From contig NZ_LJYX01000014.1 in assembly GCF_001440345.1 (NCBI RefSeq), positions 1 to 64,000 on the forward strand: a stretch of 64,000 nt of DNA, in the 5' to 3' direction. The notes under the pieces are model-generated. The model was not told the DNA's origin. It ran no database searches and worked only from the letters and a program-made list of their open reading frames with translations. The DNA comes from Colwellia sp. TT2012. Its GTDB lineage: Bacteria; Pseudomonadota; Gammaproteobacteria; Enterobacterales; Alteromonadaceae. The position numbers and the translations under genes are program-made. This document shows positions 44,108 to 53,351 of this stretch, one piece after another (the stretch's first letter is position 1; every line of letters begins with the position of its first letter).

Positions 44108-44509
44108 ATGAAAGATTGTAATCAATGCGGGAAATGTTGTATCAAATACGGCGGCGGTGATCTGGCAGCAAGCAAAGAAGAGATTGACCTATGGGAAATA
44201 TTTAACCCTGAAATCTTCGCATTTGTTAAAAATAATGAGTTATGGTTCGACCCTAAATCTGGTTTACGACTACAAAGTTGCCCTTTTCTAGCAATAGCGG
44301 AAAAAAAAGACCCGCTCGCGCCTGATCTGTATACCTGCAGCATTTATTTAGATAGACCGGAAGACTGTCGTCATTATCCTAGCCTGATTGCTGAAATGAT
44401 CAGAGATGAATGTGAGATGATTGAAGTAATAGACTTAGACAATCACAAAAAAGCGCAAATTAAATTAGATGTATTGATGCAAGATAGCCGCCCGCCAAGC
44501 TACTCCTAG
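44108..44509 (+). CDS. YkgJ-family cysteine-cluster protein
   Basis: 133 residues. CNQCGKCCIKYGGGDL (CxxCGxCC) at the N-terminus and later CPFL, CSIY and a DCRHYPSL end give the four-to-eight-Cys pattern of the YkgJ/UPF0153 zinc or iron-sulfur-binding proteins. Function in bacteria is unclear. No neighbour suggests a partner. ATG at 44108. Confidence 0.88.
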   Translation: MKDCNQCGKCCIKYGGGDLAASKEEIDLWEIFNPEIFAFVKNNELWFDPKSGLRLQSCPFLAIAEKKDPLAPDLYTCSIYLDRPEDCRHYPSLIAEMIRDECEMIEVIDLDNHKKAQIKLDVLMQDSRPPSYS

Positions 44510-44565
44510 GGTAATCCATCTTGGCAGACAAGCTAGATTAATCGGCTACTGCTGGTTTGCTAACC

Positions 44566-44850
44566 TTATTGAATAATTGCAACACCGCTAACTTCTAACA
44601 CTGATTTTGCGTCTGCCCGCTCAATAACCTTCCATAATGTCGTTTGAATAGTTTCATCGGTTCTAACATCACCCTGACAGGAAAACTTCTGCTCTTGTAT
44701 CTCAGCACCTTCTTCTGAGGTGTAAGCAACAACAACTTGTGTTGCACAAGTTGTCGATTCACCAAAATAAGCCAGTGATATTTGTGGGTAACCTTGAAAG
44801 CCTTTTTTAACTCGTTTTGCTATACGTTTTGTTGATTTATCTAAATTCAT
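44566..44850 (-). CDS. Unknown small protein, possible escaped cassette gene
   Basis: 94 residues, no family recognised. Starts MNLDKSTKRIAKRVKKGFQG (basic), then YFGESTTCATQVVVAYTSEE and EQKFSCQGDVRTDETIQTT. No signal peptide. Only 21 bp upstream of its ATG a half attC (44872-44921) begins, in the orientation of the array, so it may have been delivered as an integron cassette. No attC follows its stop. Confidence 0.6.
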   Translation of the reverse strand: MNLDKSTKRIAKRVKKGFQGYPQISLAYFGESTTCATQVVVAYTSEEGAEIQEQKFSCQGDVRTDETIQTTLWKVIERADAKSVLEVSGVAIIQ

Positions 44851-44871
44851 AATAGATATCCAGAAGTAATG

Positions 44872-44921
44872 TAGCGCCCTACTATAGGACTTTTACTTAG
44901 TTTGCTAAAATGTTTCACACA
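44872..44921 (-). repeat. Isolated half attC outside the array
   Basis: Plus-strand TAGCGCCCTACTATAGGAC, then GTTTGCTAAAATGTTT, close to the first half of attC 11 (4853-4950). Then it breaks. Confidence 0.6.
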
Positions 44922-44994
44922 TTGCAAGTCATTGTCAGCTTGTAAGATTTAATCCCTTAGTGAAGCGTTTGATTTATGAAAGGATATAATCGTT

Positions 44995-45399
44995 TTAGTT
45001 GCTGGTATATATGCTCAATATTGGAAATTTAAACACGCCAAAGGACACGGTAATGGACTGGGTTTCTTTGCCTTTGAAGTTTAATTTATACTCTAGTGGC
45101 TTGTTACGACTGCCATCAGCAAATAGCGCCATTAAATGATCTTGATCTAACTCGCGGTTACCCGAGGATAAATTCGTTAGTGTTATAACCCCCCAACGTT
45201 CACCTATGTCATTACTCATTAGTACATAGTTTACTATTTCAAAGTCACCCGCTTTGGGCTTAACATTATTATCATTAGGGAAAGACAAAATAATTGTGTT
45301 TGTTACCGAACGATCGATGTTCAATACCTCGGTATCTTCGGCTTGACTAGCCGACACAAAAGATAATAAAGCTAACAATATAAATAAAGATTTTCTCAC
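44995..45399 (-). CDS. Periplasmic protein of unknown function
   Basis: 134 residues with a clear signal peptide (MRKSLFILLALLSFVSASQA, cut before E21). The mature part is beta-rich: DRSVTNTIILSFPN, FEIVNYVLMSNDIGERWGVI, LNFKGKETQSITVSFGVF. No family recognised. Possibly an envelope adaptor. Single gene. Confidence 0.65.
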   Translation of the reverse strand: MRKSLFILLALLSFVSASQAEDTEVLNIDRSVTNTIILSFPNDNNVKPKAGDFEIVNYVLMSNDIGERWGVITLTNLSSGNRELDQDHLMALFADGSRNKPLEYKLNFKGKETQSITVSFGVFKFPILSIYTSN

Positions 45400-45531
45400 T
45401 GTAACTGCTCCAGAAATTAAACACCCCTTTATTTAACGGGCTGATACTAGTGTACAAAAATGAGTAGCGCTTGTGACACAGCAAACATAGCACTCATCAA
45501 TACACCGTGGTGATATAGGTTCAAGTAAAGC

Positions 45532-45957
45532 TTAATTATCAAGACGCTTATTATCGGTTAACAGCTTGTCAGCAGATCCTGAAAAATCAAAATGTTTAAA
45601 AAAAACATCATAAATCGTTTTCAAAACCTCTGTACCATAACAACGTGTATGTTTAAACTCGCCATTTTCTTCATAAACACTCGAGTTGTAGATAATATAT
45701 TTCAGTTCCTCTTTCCCTTGTACCTTTGCCGGGTAATTTTTCAGTTTTTCCATACGACCTAACCGTGCCATCATGTCAGATAAACAATGCTTATCACGTT
45801 GGAATTCTGAAACATGATGACCTATATACTCATCCTTGGTATACCCTAACACCTCCAGTTCACATTCGTTGGCATAAACAATAATACCTTCTGCAGAAAC
45901 AACATGGATGCCTATTGATGAGTTATAAATAAAATCTTCTGGTTGCTCAGTAAACAT
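45532..45957 (-). CDS. Stand-alone PAS domain protein
   Basis: 141 residues forming one PAS domain: IYNSSIGIHVVSAEGIIVYA, NECELEVLGYTKDEYIGHHV, then YPAKVQGKEELKYIIYNSSV. No output domain follows. Such proteins sense ligands or redox and signal to partners by contact. The nearest possible partner is not evident. It reads away from the porin region. Confidence 0.8.
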   Translation of the reverse strand: MFTEQPEDFIYNSSIGIHVVSAEGIIVYANECELEVLGYTKDEYIGHHVSEFQRDKHCLSDMMARLGRMEKLKNYPAKVQGKEELKYIIYNSSVYEENGEFKHTRCYGTEVLKTIYDVFFKHFDFSGSADKLLTDNKRLDN

Positions 45958-46983
45958 AAATCATCTTTCCTACTGGTTAATGGGCAAAGCTTAGATAATT
46001 AGATAAAATTATAGCTGAACGAAACACAGTCAACTGAATTTTGTTCATTACTATAGCGGCACGCCATCGTATGGGTTTATTTTTAAAGATTCAAGCGACT
46101 TTGTTAGCTTTCCCACGAGGATTGCCAATTTATGGTCATGGGGATCTAATCGGTAGCTTAATTAACGTGTCTAAGCTTTGATGGCGTTTCCCCGGTCCAC
46201 TTTTTATATGCGGCGCTGTAGCTTAAATCTTTAGCAATTTCGTCTAACTTGTGCCCTGCTCTGATAACTTTCGGCTAACGTTCTTGAGGTTCAATATCGG
46301 TAGCCCTTTAATAGTATTAGCTAATAAGTACATTTTTAGCTAAGACTATTAAGGGCGGTTGACCTTGCAAACTAACGCTGCCATTTGCCTTTATTTACAG
46401 CGATTTTAGCCCTTGTTGTTTGTGTATACAAACATGATGATACGAACAAAGTCGCGGTAAATCCCATTAATATCCCCTGAAAGAGTAACAACGCCTAGTT
46501 GCTGTGTTTTACCACGCTGGATCATTCTCAAGGATAATTATGGTACGTAATTACTAACATAGGAAAGAAAATCGGTCGGCTAAAGCTAAAACTTAATAAT
46601 TGCCATAACATGAACCTATTTCCCCTTGTTAACTGTGCTTAAATAATGCGCCATAAACGATGTATTTTAATAGATTTTACCCCTTAATAATTAAGTTTTT
46701 GTCCGGCCTGAACTCATTTTTACCCGTTTAGTTTGAAATATACTCACTTAGTGAACTCAGTTTTCGCCTTAAACAGATAAAAACATAATTTTTTTTAAAT
46801 AAATAGCCTATAGATTAAAGGTAAATAACTCACCCAGACAACTCTCCTACAGGGCTTATTTTTAAAGAGGTAAACCAGTTAAACTAAATACACACTTTGT
46901 CACAAATCCAGTCATTGCCATAAAAGATAATAGGAATCTAAATGATAATTATTATTGTATACAATATAATTTACCTTTAGACT
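45958..46983. other. Long intergenic region with an AraC remnant
   Basis: 1 kb ahead of the porin gene. It holds a weak attC-like stretch (45995-46050, AGATAAAATTATAGCTGAAC then CAACTGAATTTTG), an AraC tail remnant (46158-46310) and AT-rich promoter-like sequence from 46600 on. No intact gene. Confidence 0.55.
46158..46310 (-). pseudogene. AraC-family regulator, C-terminal remnant
   Basis: The minus frame gives VIRAGHKLDEIAKDLSYSAA then YKKWTGETPSKLRHVN and a stop. This is the second AraC helix-turn-helix with several residues missing between the helices and a TAG upstream. It may be the lost regulator of the porin cluster; that is only position. Confidence 0.65.
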
Positions 46984-47016
46984 GTGCCACTTCTTGAATT
47001 TAGAAGTATAAGAATA

Positions 47017-47997
47017 ATGCAAAAAAACAGATATAAACTCGGCCTTTTATTAACCTGTACTTGCAGCATTTTGCCCGTACAAGCTAATGAAAATGATTTG
47101 TTCGGTGTTGATATTTACGGGAGATTGAGTCTTTCATACCAACTACAAAATAATAAGCAAACTGGGGAAGTGTGGAAATTAGCCAACAATGCCTCTCGCC
47201 TAGGCTTTAAAGGCGGCAGTGTTTTTTCAAAGAATATGTCAATAATATACCAAATAGAATTTGGCGTTGAAGCGGATGACGGTGATAAAAAGGGTCGAAC
47301 GTTATCACAACGAGACACCTTTTTAGGGGTGCAATCTGACTGGGGCCGGTTTATTGCCGGCAGAATTACCATTCCTTTTAAAGAGGCTAAAGGTAACTTT
47401 GACTACTTTAATGATTTACAAGGCGAATTAGGCAAGATAATTGATGGCGAAGAACGTTTAGACAATGTTTTGCAATACGACAGTCAAAAAATATTAGGCC
47501 CAATAAAAACAACGATAGCGATTGTTCCTGGGGAAAACACCCATGATAGTAGTCAAGATGGTCCTGCCGATGGCATATCATCCGCTATTGAATATAAAAA
47601 CAATGATCTGTTTTTTAGCGCGGCGATAAACTCCAATATTAAGCAATTAGATCAATTACGTTTAGTGGCTACCTGGCCAGTAGGCTCACTGCGATTTGGG
47701 CTTTTATTCCAACATACTAAAACCAGTAAAAAAACGCTGCTACTGGCTGACGGCAGTAATAGTGCTAACGCCTATGGGGTAAGTTCATCTTATTCTTTCA
47801 ATAAAAATAGGATTAATGCCCAATTCATCCAGAGTGATAGCTCAATGAAATTATCTGACGCTACCCAATTCTCTATTTCCTGGGAGCATAGCTTTAATTC
47901 GCGGACAACATTTTTTACTTATTTTGCTGATCGCGATGCCGAGCAAACCGATAAAAGCGAAAGCTACTATGCCTTAGGTCTTAAATACAATTTTTAA
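47017..47997 (+). CDS. Gram-negative porin
   Basis: 326 residues from ATG 47017 with a signal peptide (MQKNRYKLGLLLTCTCSILP, cleaved near VQA-NEN). The beta-barrel begins DIYGRLSLSYQLQNN and closes with YYALGLKYNF, the C-terminal Phe needed for BAM insertion. RDTFLGVQSDWGRFIAGRIT is the usual strand-2/3 turn of general porins. It forms a trimeric channel in the outer membrane, likely for an anionic or small substrate. It starts the plus-strand cluster with the two haem proteins. Confidence 0.9.
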   Translation: MQKNRYKLGLLLTCTCSILPVQANENDLFGVDIYGRLSLSYQLQNNKQTGEVWKLANNASRLGFKGGSVFSKNMSIIYQIEFGVEADDGDKKGRTLSQRDTFLGVQSDWGRFIAGRITIPFKEAKGNFDYFNDLQGELGKIIDGEERLDNVLQYDSQKILGPIKTTIAIVPGENTHDSSQDGPADGISSAIEYKNNDLFFSAAINSNIKQLDQLRLVATWPVGSLRFGLLFQHTKTSKKTLLLADGSNSANAYGVSSSYSFNKNRINAQFIQSDSSMKLSDATQFSISWEHSFNSRTTFFTYFADRDAEQTDKSESYYALGLKYNF

Positions 47998-48059
47998 GGT
48001 CAGATGTAATTACAGTACCTCAAATCACCTCCAAAATATTTACTTTAGGTAATAATACA

Positions 48060-49100
48060 ATGAAAAATAAATTATTGTTCACACTGCTCTTTTTACTACT
48101 AAGTGAGCAGACCTTTGCTGCTCGTATGATTATTGAAGCCAAATTTATCCCGAGTGCAATTACCATAGATGGAAAAAAAGATGAACAGTGGGATTTAGTT
48201 ACCCCGCTAACCGTACAGCTCAATGAACTGCCTTATAAACCTGATAATGGCTACCGAGGCCTTAAAGAAACTTCTATAGAAATTAGTAGCTTATACGACA
48301 ATGAGTACATCTACTTTCTTTTTCGTTGGTATGACCCGACTATCAGTTTAGCGCGTTTCCCTTGGGAAAAAACACAAGATGGCTCCTGGATAAAGCTTGC
48401 AAATTTAGATCATACCTTACATGAAAATACCTACTATGAAGATAAATTAGCCATTTATTGGGATATTAACGAGCGCGGTTTTATTAAAAAAGGCTGTGAT
48501 AAATCCTGTCACATGCAAGAAGAAGGCTTGCTGGCAGGTATCAAAGACACTTCCTCTGGTCGTCACTATACTAAAAATGACGGCGAAACAATCGATGAAT
48601 GGCATTGGAAAGCTACTCGTACCAACTCATTAAAGCAAATGGATGATGGTTACGTAAATAATGAACATGAGACAAATAATAAGTGGGGTCGGCATATAGA
48701 TAATCCTCACTCAGGAGGATATTACGCCAATAAAAACAAAACAAATGTCCCTGCTTGGATGAATGGTCCACAGGTAAAACCAAGTCCTGACTGGATTTTA
48801 GACAGTGGTAAGGTACCATTTATCGATACTTTTAAAGCGGGAGATCGAATTGCTGGCATCGTCATTGCCCCCTTTAAACAAGCACGTGCAGATGTTACTG
48901 CCCGAGGTATTTGGATCGATGACCATTGGCAGTTGGAGATCAGGCGTAAACTTACCACTCACCACCAAGATAGTGCTACCCAAGATGTGCAGTTTGATAA
49001 CTTAAATAAAGCCTATTACTTTGGTGTAACGGTTTTTGATAATAGCCAAATCAACCACCTCTATCATAAAAAATCAATCAAACTTACTTTTAAGCAGTAG
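48060..49100 (+). CDS. Periplasmic EB_dh-type haem-binding protein
   Basis: 346 residues with a signal peptide (1-20, ending FA-A). The body resembles the ethylbenzene-dehydrogenase gamma/haem-binding family (EB_dh): IDGKKDEQWDLVTPLTVQLN and EISSLYDNEYIYFLFRWYDP, with later W-rich strands. It also has an unusual CDKSCH motif (146-151, C-x3-C-H) that could hold a haem c. EB_dh subunits carry a haem b in molybdenum enzymes. There is no molybdenum subunit here. Starts 62 bp after the porin stop, so probably one operon. Confidence 0.75.
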   Translation: MKNKLLFTLLFLLLSEQTFAARMIIEAKFIPSAITIDGKKDEQWDLVTPLTVQLNELPYKPDNGYRGLKETSIEISSLYDNEYIYFLFRWYDPTISLARFPWEKTQDGSWIKLANLDHTLHENTYYEDKLAIYWDINERGFIKKGCDKSCHMQEEGLLAGIKDTSSGRHYTKNDGETIDEWHWKATRTNSLKQMDDGYVNNEHETNNKWGRHIDNPHSGGYYANKNKTNVPAWMNGPQVKPSPDWILDSGKVPFIDTFKAGDRIAGIVIAPFKQARADVTARGIWIDDHWQLEIRRKLTTHHQDSATQDVQFDNLNKAYYFGVTVFDNSQINHLYHKKSIKLTFKQ

Positions 49101-49153
49101 CGGTGTTCGGTCTTTTTAAACCAGCCTTTTAACCATTCGAGCCAGTAATAGCA

Positions 49154-50935
49154 ATGAAATCAATACTAACAACAATTGCGCAACCTTCTAACCTTACTAA
49201 GAGGGTTGTTTTTTATTACTGGCTCAAAAAATATTCGAGTACTTGGCTAGCGATGCCATGGTTATTATTAGTATTAACAACCTTAGCTGTTCAATTTTGC
49301 CTCGGGTTTCAATATAACTCTAATGATACCACTACCATTTATCTGCAAGTAGCAAGAGCATGTGCTTATGCTCTTTTATTGATTCTAAGCTTACTCTGGT
49401 TACCCGTCATGCGTCATGGCTTGGCCGCACTAAGACGTTCTCGGTGGACAAGTTGGTTACCCTTAACACACGCAAAAAATATACACCGTTGGTTAGGCCA
49501 TGTTTTGCTCATCGCCTCGCTTATTCATGGTAGCTGTTACCTGCTATATTTTAACAGTTTAGAAGCGCCCTTCATGGCAACCTTGTTAGGTGAGGAAGCT
49601 GATTTGGTTCGTTCCATGAAAACCACCATGTATGAATTTGTCAGCGAAGATGAAAGTATTGATGATGTCATAGATTGGATCGCGTTAGGTATGCCGGAAT
49701 CTATGTATCACGATAAAATACGCCCTATTATGCAAGAAGATTGCACTAAATGTCACAGCACTTCTTCCACCATGACTTACGCCATTCCGTCTTTGTCCCT
49801 TAGTCATTATAATGACGTTATGTCTTTGAGTGAAAGTGGTATCTGGTCACGTCAATTTCGTATTAATTTCTGTGGCATTGTGATGTTATTATTGGTGATT
49901 GCTCTTTGGATCACTTCCCTTGATGTCGTGAGAAAAAATTATCATCATATTTTTCAACATGTACATAAATTTGGCTATTTAATGATCCTATTAGCCTTAC
50001 TGCATATCCCGCGTTACAACTGGTTGATATTGCCTTGTATCATCTTAGTTATTGAATATATTTTTTCGCACTATGTTCGTATTTATTATGATCAAGACGC
50101 AACCTTAAGCAAAGTTAATGACTCAATCATGACGCTAACATTACCCCGTCCCGCTAAGTTCAAAATTCAGTCTGGCCATTATTTACAATTACGTATTCCG
50201 GGACTTAAACGTTTTGAGTGGCACGATTTTTCTTTAACTGGGCAACGAAGTGATGAAGACGTAATCAGATTAAAAATTAAGGTTCAAGGCGATTGGACGC
50301 AAAAGTTATATGACAGGTTCCGCAGTATAAAGGTAAACCAACAAGCCCTCAGTTATTTAGAACACAATGAAGAATTCCAGGAGGAAAGTCTGGAGAAAGA
50401 TCAGACGGTACTCAAGGTTGATATCAGAGGACCATTTGCCAGCCCTGCAGCCCATATGCCTAAAAATGATCAATGGGTTATGATAGCAGGAGGTATTGGC
50501 ATAACACCATTTCTTGGTTTTATGCATGCCTTTTTAAGTAACAAGCAGCAAGTGAAACAATTTCATTTAATATGGCTATTAAGAGATAGTAGCTTACTTA
50601 CTTGGTTAAAACCCTTTATTACCTCCCCTATTCTAGGAGGACATATACATATTTACCTGACTAAATCTGGAAATTCACCTCTGCCTGATTGGTTGAAATT
50701 ACATAGCCAAAGCAACCTTTTGATTAAGCAACAACGGCCAGATCTATCTCATGTTTTCCACCATTTAGATGAGTTTTACCATAGTAAACAAAGTATAAAA
50801 AATAATAATAACAAAGAATATTCACTAAAACTTTCCAAACCCCACTGTTTTGTTTGTGGCCCCTTAGGTCTGACTAAAACAGTGACTAAACTTTGCCAGA
50901 GCATGGGATGGTCGGTCAGTGTTGAGCAGTTCTAA
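49154..50935 (+). CDS. NOX/ferric-reductase-type flavocytochrome with a haem c site
   Basis: 593 residues. Membrane part (about 30-310) has NIHRWLGHVLL and LIHGSCYLLYF, then HVHKFGYLMILLALLHIPRY, the paired histidines for two haem b. Between them a periplasmic loop carries IMQEDCTKCHS (CXXCH 197-201). The cytosolic half has the FAD motif HDFSLTG (about 355) and NAD(P) motif GGIGITPF, ending CFVCGPLG. It would pass electrons from NAD(P)H through FAD and haem b to the periplasm and haem c. Compare NOX, FRE and YedZ; the haem c insertion is unusual. Confidence 0.88.
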   Translation: MKSILTTIAQPSNLTKRVVFYYWLKKYSSTWLAMPWLLLVLTTLAVQFCLGFQYNSNDTTTIYLQVARACAYALLLILSLLWLPVMRHGLAALRRSRWTSWLPLTHAKNIHRWLGHVLLIASLIHGSCYLLYFNSLEAPFMATLLGEEADLVRSMKTTMYEFVSEDESIDDVIDWIALGMPESMYHDKIRPIMQEDCTKCHSTSSTMTYAIPSLSLSHYNDVMSLSESGIWSRQFRINFCGIVMLLLVIALWITSLDVVRKNYHHIFQHVHKFGYLMILLALLHIPRYNWLILPCIILVIEYIFSHYVRIYYDQDATLSKVNDSIMTLTLPRPAKFKIQSGHYLQLRIPGLKRFEWHDFSLTGQRSDEDVIRLKIKVQGDWTQKLYDRFRSIKVNQQALSYLEHNEEFQEESLEKDQTVLKVDIRGPFASPAAHMPKNDQWVMIAGGIGITPFLGFMHAFLSNKQQVKQFHLIWLLRDSSLLTWLKPFITSPILGGHIHIYLTKSGNSPLPDWLKLHSQSNLLIKQQRPDLSHVFHHLDEFYHSKQSIKNNNNKEYSLKLSKPHCFVCGPLGLTKTVTKLCQSMGWSVSVEQF

Positions 50936-51046
50936 ACTATTTGATATCGCATCATGTGAGCCAATGAAGAATTAAATTCTGGAAAAACTTCATTTACTTC
51001 TATAATTACCATTCTTCACCTTAATTTTAATTTAATTAGCACAAGG

Positions 51047-51628
51047 ATGTACAATATGAATGTTTTATCCGGGTCAACCTCTGCTCGTCCAGATTTAGAC
51101 TGGAGCCAATTAAAAGAAACTATTGTTATGCTCAACTTGGCAGTGACTCAAATTGATCAATCGATGAATGAGGGTAACTCCTCTGTTTCAACTTTATCTA
51201 AATCATTTACTGGGCTTGCGACCAATTTAAGTGATATTCAGAGCTCAATTGCCCAATTAAGTCAAAAAGATGAAAGTAGTGAAAAAATGAAGTTAATCAT
51301 TGAAGGCTCTACGTCAACTGCCTTGGATAAAGTACATTCAGCTATAATCGCCTTTCAGTTTTACGATAAGCTCAGCCAAAGGTTAGATCATGTCAGTCAA
51401 AGTCTCAGTGCTTTAACCGCACTGATTAGTAACCCAACAGATTTATATTCGCCTAATGCTTGGCAAGCATTACAAGAAACAATTCGCAGTAAATATACTA
51501 TGGAAGAAGAACGTCAAATGTTTGATAAGGTTATTTCTGGCGTGCCCATTGAAGAAGCTTTAATTGAATTTAACCTTGATATGGCAAATAAAACTGCTTC
51601 TGAAGAAGATGAAATAGAGTTATTCTAG
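51047..51628 (+). CDS. Helical protein of unknown function, CheZ-like in part
   Basis: 193 residues, all alpha. Starts MYNMNVLSGSTSARPDLDWS, then MLNLAVTQIDQSMNEGNSSV, a heptad-like stretch, HSAIIAFQFYDKLSQRLDHV and the acidic tail EEDEIELF. The FQFYDKLSQRL segment recalls a helix in chemotaxis phosphatase-like proteins, but I cannot assign it. Conserved-looking and full-length. It follows the flavocytochrome by 111 bp, with its own terminator at 51689-51729. Confidence 0.7.
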   Translation: MYNMNVLSGSTSARPDLDWSQLKETIVMLNLAVTQIDQSMNEGNSSVSTLSKSFTGLATNLSDIQSSIAQLSQKDESSEKMKLIIEGSTSTALDKVHSAIIAFQFYDKLSQRLDHVSQSLSALTALISNPTDLYSPNAWQALQETIRSKYTMEEERQMFDKVISGVPIEEALIEFNLDMANKTASEEDEIELF

Positions 51629-51688
51629 CTTGAATGTTTTACTGTAAATCTAGTTCGCCTTTACCAAGTGCTATGTTAATTTATAGCT

Positions 51689-51729
51689 AAAACCGTACTT
51701 ATTAGCACCTAGCTAATAAGTACGGTTTT
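51689..51729 (+). terminator. Rho-independent terminator, perfect 18-bp stem
   Basis: AAAACCGTACTTATTAGC and its exact complement, with a loop of five bases, ends the plus-strand porin-flavocytochrome region. Confidence 0.9.
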
Positions 51730-51775
51730 CGTTAGCAACGGGAAAACTTTTCCACTCTGCGGCCTTAATTAATGA

Positions 51776-51936
51776 ATTCCAGTTTCATTAATTTTATGAT
51801 CTTGTTGTGCATAGGAAAAATATATCTGGGCAAGGCGATCGATTGAGCAATAGCCGGCTATTGGGATTGAGAGCAACGCTGATATGGTGTATTTTAACCA
51901 GCACAAGTGAGCCATAATTTAATGAAATTGGTATAA
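51776..51936. repeat. Dispersed palindromic repeat family 1, copy 5
   Basis: Starts CCAGTTTCATTAATTTTATG, centre CAATAGCCGGCTATTG, ends TTAATGAAATTGGTATA, five bases before the MFS gene stop. Confidence 0.88.
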
Positions 51937-51941
51937 TGCCA

Positions 51942-53288
51942 TTATTCAAGTGGCTGCTTTGCCGCTCTATATTCCGCGTGCATAAAGGCCCATACTGACA
52001 GTATGCCAACGGCAGAAATCAAGATGAGCATATTCATAAAGCTAGACCAGCCACCGGCGCTATCTGCCAGTCTGCCGCCAATGAAAGCAAAAGTTGCACT
52101 GGCAGCAAAACCAAAGGCATCAATTAAACACACCAAAGTCGCACTATGGGGACCGCCGTATTCAATAGAGAATATCGACATAGGTAAGTAATAGGCAGGG
52201 GAAATTGAAAAAGCGAACAAAAATATTGCACCCAGCGCCACCGAGTAGTTCATTTGTGCACTCAAATTAAACCAGGGTAAATACTGCAAAGTAAGCACGC
52301 TCAATAAACTAAGTATCAGCGCTATGGTTAATACTGTCCTAATGCCTCGCTTTGAAAAACGGTCATAAAACGCGATTGCGGCCAACAGACCAGTCAAAGA
52401 GCCAATGGGAAAGACGGTCGAGGCCATTGCGGCTTTAGAGGGGGTCAGTTGGTAGCTTTCCATCAGATAAACCGCAACAAAGTCCAAAAAGGCCATCATG
52501 CAAGTAAGCACCATCAACATGATCACCACCAGCCAAACTCTGGGGCTTTTTGCAAAGGCCACCAGTCCAGCAATCGTGTCGGTGTCTTTAAGTGGGTGAT
52601 TATATTTGTTATCCAGCGCCTGTTTTTCTGCCCTAGCCTGCACTGAATTTACCGCTTTTTTATTGCCTTTGTTATCGGTATGGTTTTCATTTTCTTTGAA
52701 AAATTCTGGATTATCTGGCTTCTCTTTCAGGTAAATATAGCAGCCGATAAAAATTATCAACGCTAAAGTAGCTGCGATGAAGGCCACGGTTCGCCAAGGC
52801 ATAAAGCTCAACAGCCAACCAAAGAAAAAAGTGGCTAACACCACACTAAACCTCGAACTGGTAGCCAGAATACTCCACACTCGTCCATAATGTTGCGGGT
52901 GGTACCACTGTCCTATCAATTTAGTCATACCGGGCCAGCCAGAGGATTTTGTGCAGTAAAGCAGAAATGAACAGCCAGTAAAGGCCATGACATTGGCTGA
53001 AAGTCCAAAGGCAATGATAAATAGCGCGGTAAGAACAATTCCCATTAAAATAGTAATTCTACCGCCAATCTTGTCGGCAAGGGGTCCCCAAATAAGTTTA
53101 CCAATCAGGGCTCCTAAGGTGCCATAAGCAGCAAAATCACCAAGGTTTGTTTTGGTTAACGCCAAAGTCTCATCAGCAAGTAAGGCAGGACTTAGAATGG
53201 TGACCATTTGACGACAAATCATCATGGCGGCATAACCTAGATACATGGCAACGATAATATTGATTTTCTGTGGGGCTCGGTTAGACAT
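51942..53288 (-). CDS. MFS transporter (OPA/GlpT-like)
   Basis: 448 residues from ATG 53288 (a GTG six bases upstream is less good; AGGGAG precedes the ATG). About 12 hydrophobic helices; AAYGTLGALIGKLIWGPLAD and GGRITILMGIVLTALF form the MFS loop 2-3 motif. A charged loop with EFFKENENHTDNKGNK splits the two halves. The GPLADKIGGR motif and WPGMTKLIGQWYHPQHYGR are in the style of the organophosphate/glycerol-3-phosphate antiporters. Substrate unknown. 63 bp after the VOC protein gene, so likely co-transcribed. Confidence 0.88.
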   Translation of the reverse strand: MSNRAPQKINIIVAMYLGYAAMMICRQMVTILSPALLADETLALTKTNLGDFAAYGTLGALIGKLIWGPLADKIGGRITILMGIVLTALFIIAFGLSANVMAFTGCSFLLYCTKSSGWPGMTKLIGQWYHPQHYGRVWSILATSSRFSVVLATFFFGWLLSFMPWRTVAFIAATLALIIFIGCYIYLKEKPDNPEFFKENENHTDNKGNKKAVNSVQARAEKQALDNKYNHPLKDTDTIAGLVAFAKSPRVWLVVIMLMVLTCMMAFLDFVAVYLMESYQLTPSKAAMASTVFPIGSLTGLLAAIAFYDRFSKRGIRTVLTIALILSLLSVLTLQYLPWFNLSAQMNYSVALGAIFLFAFSISPAYYLPMSIFSIEYGGPHSATLVCLIDAFGFAASATFAFIGGRLADSAGGWSSFMNMLILISAVGILSVWAFMHAEYRAAKQPLE

Positions 53289-53351
53289 AATCACTCCCTG
53301 AACGGTCGTCAGTATAGCCGATGACTCGCTTAGCGTTAATTATTAAGCATG

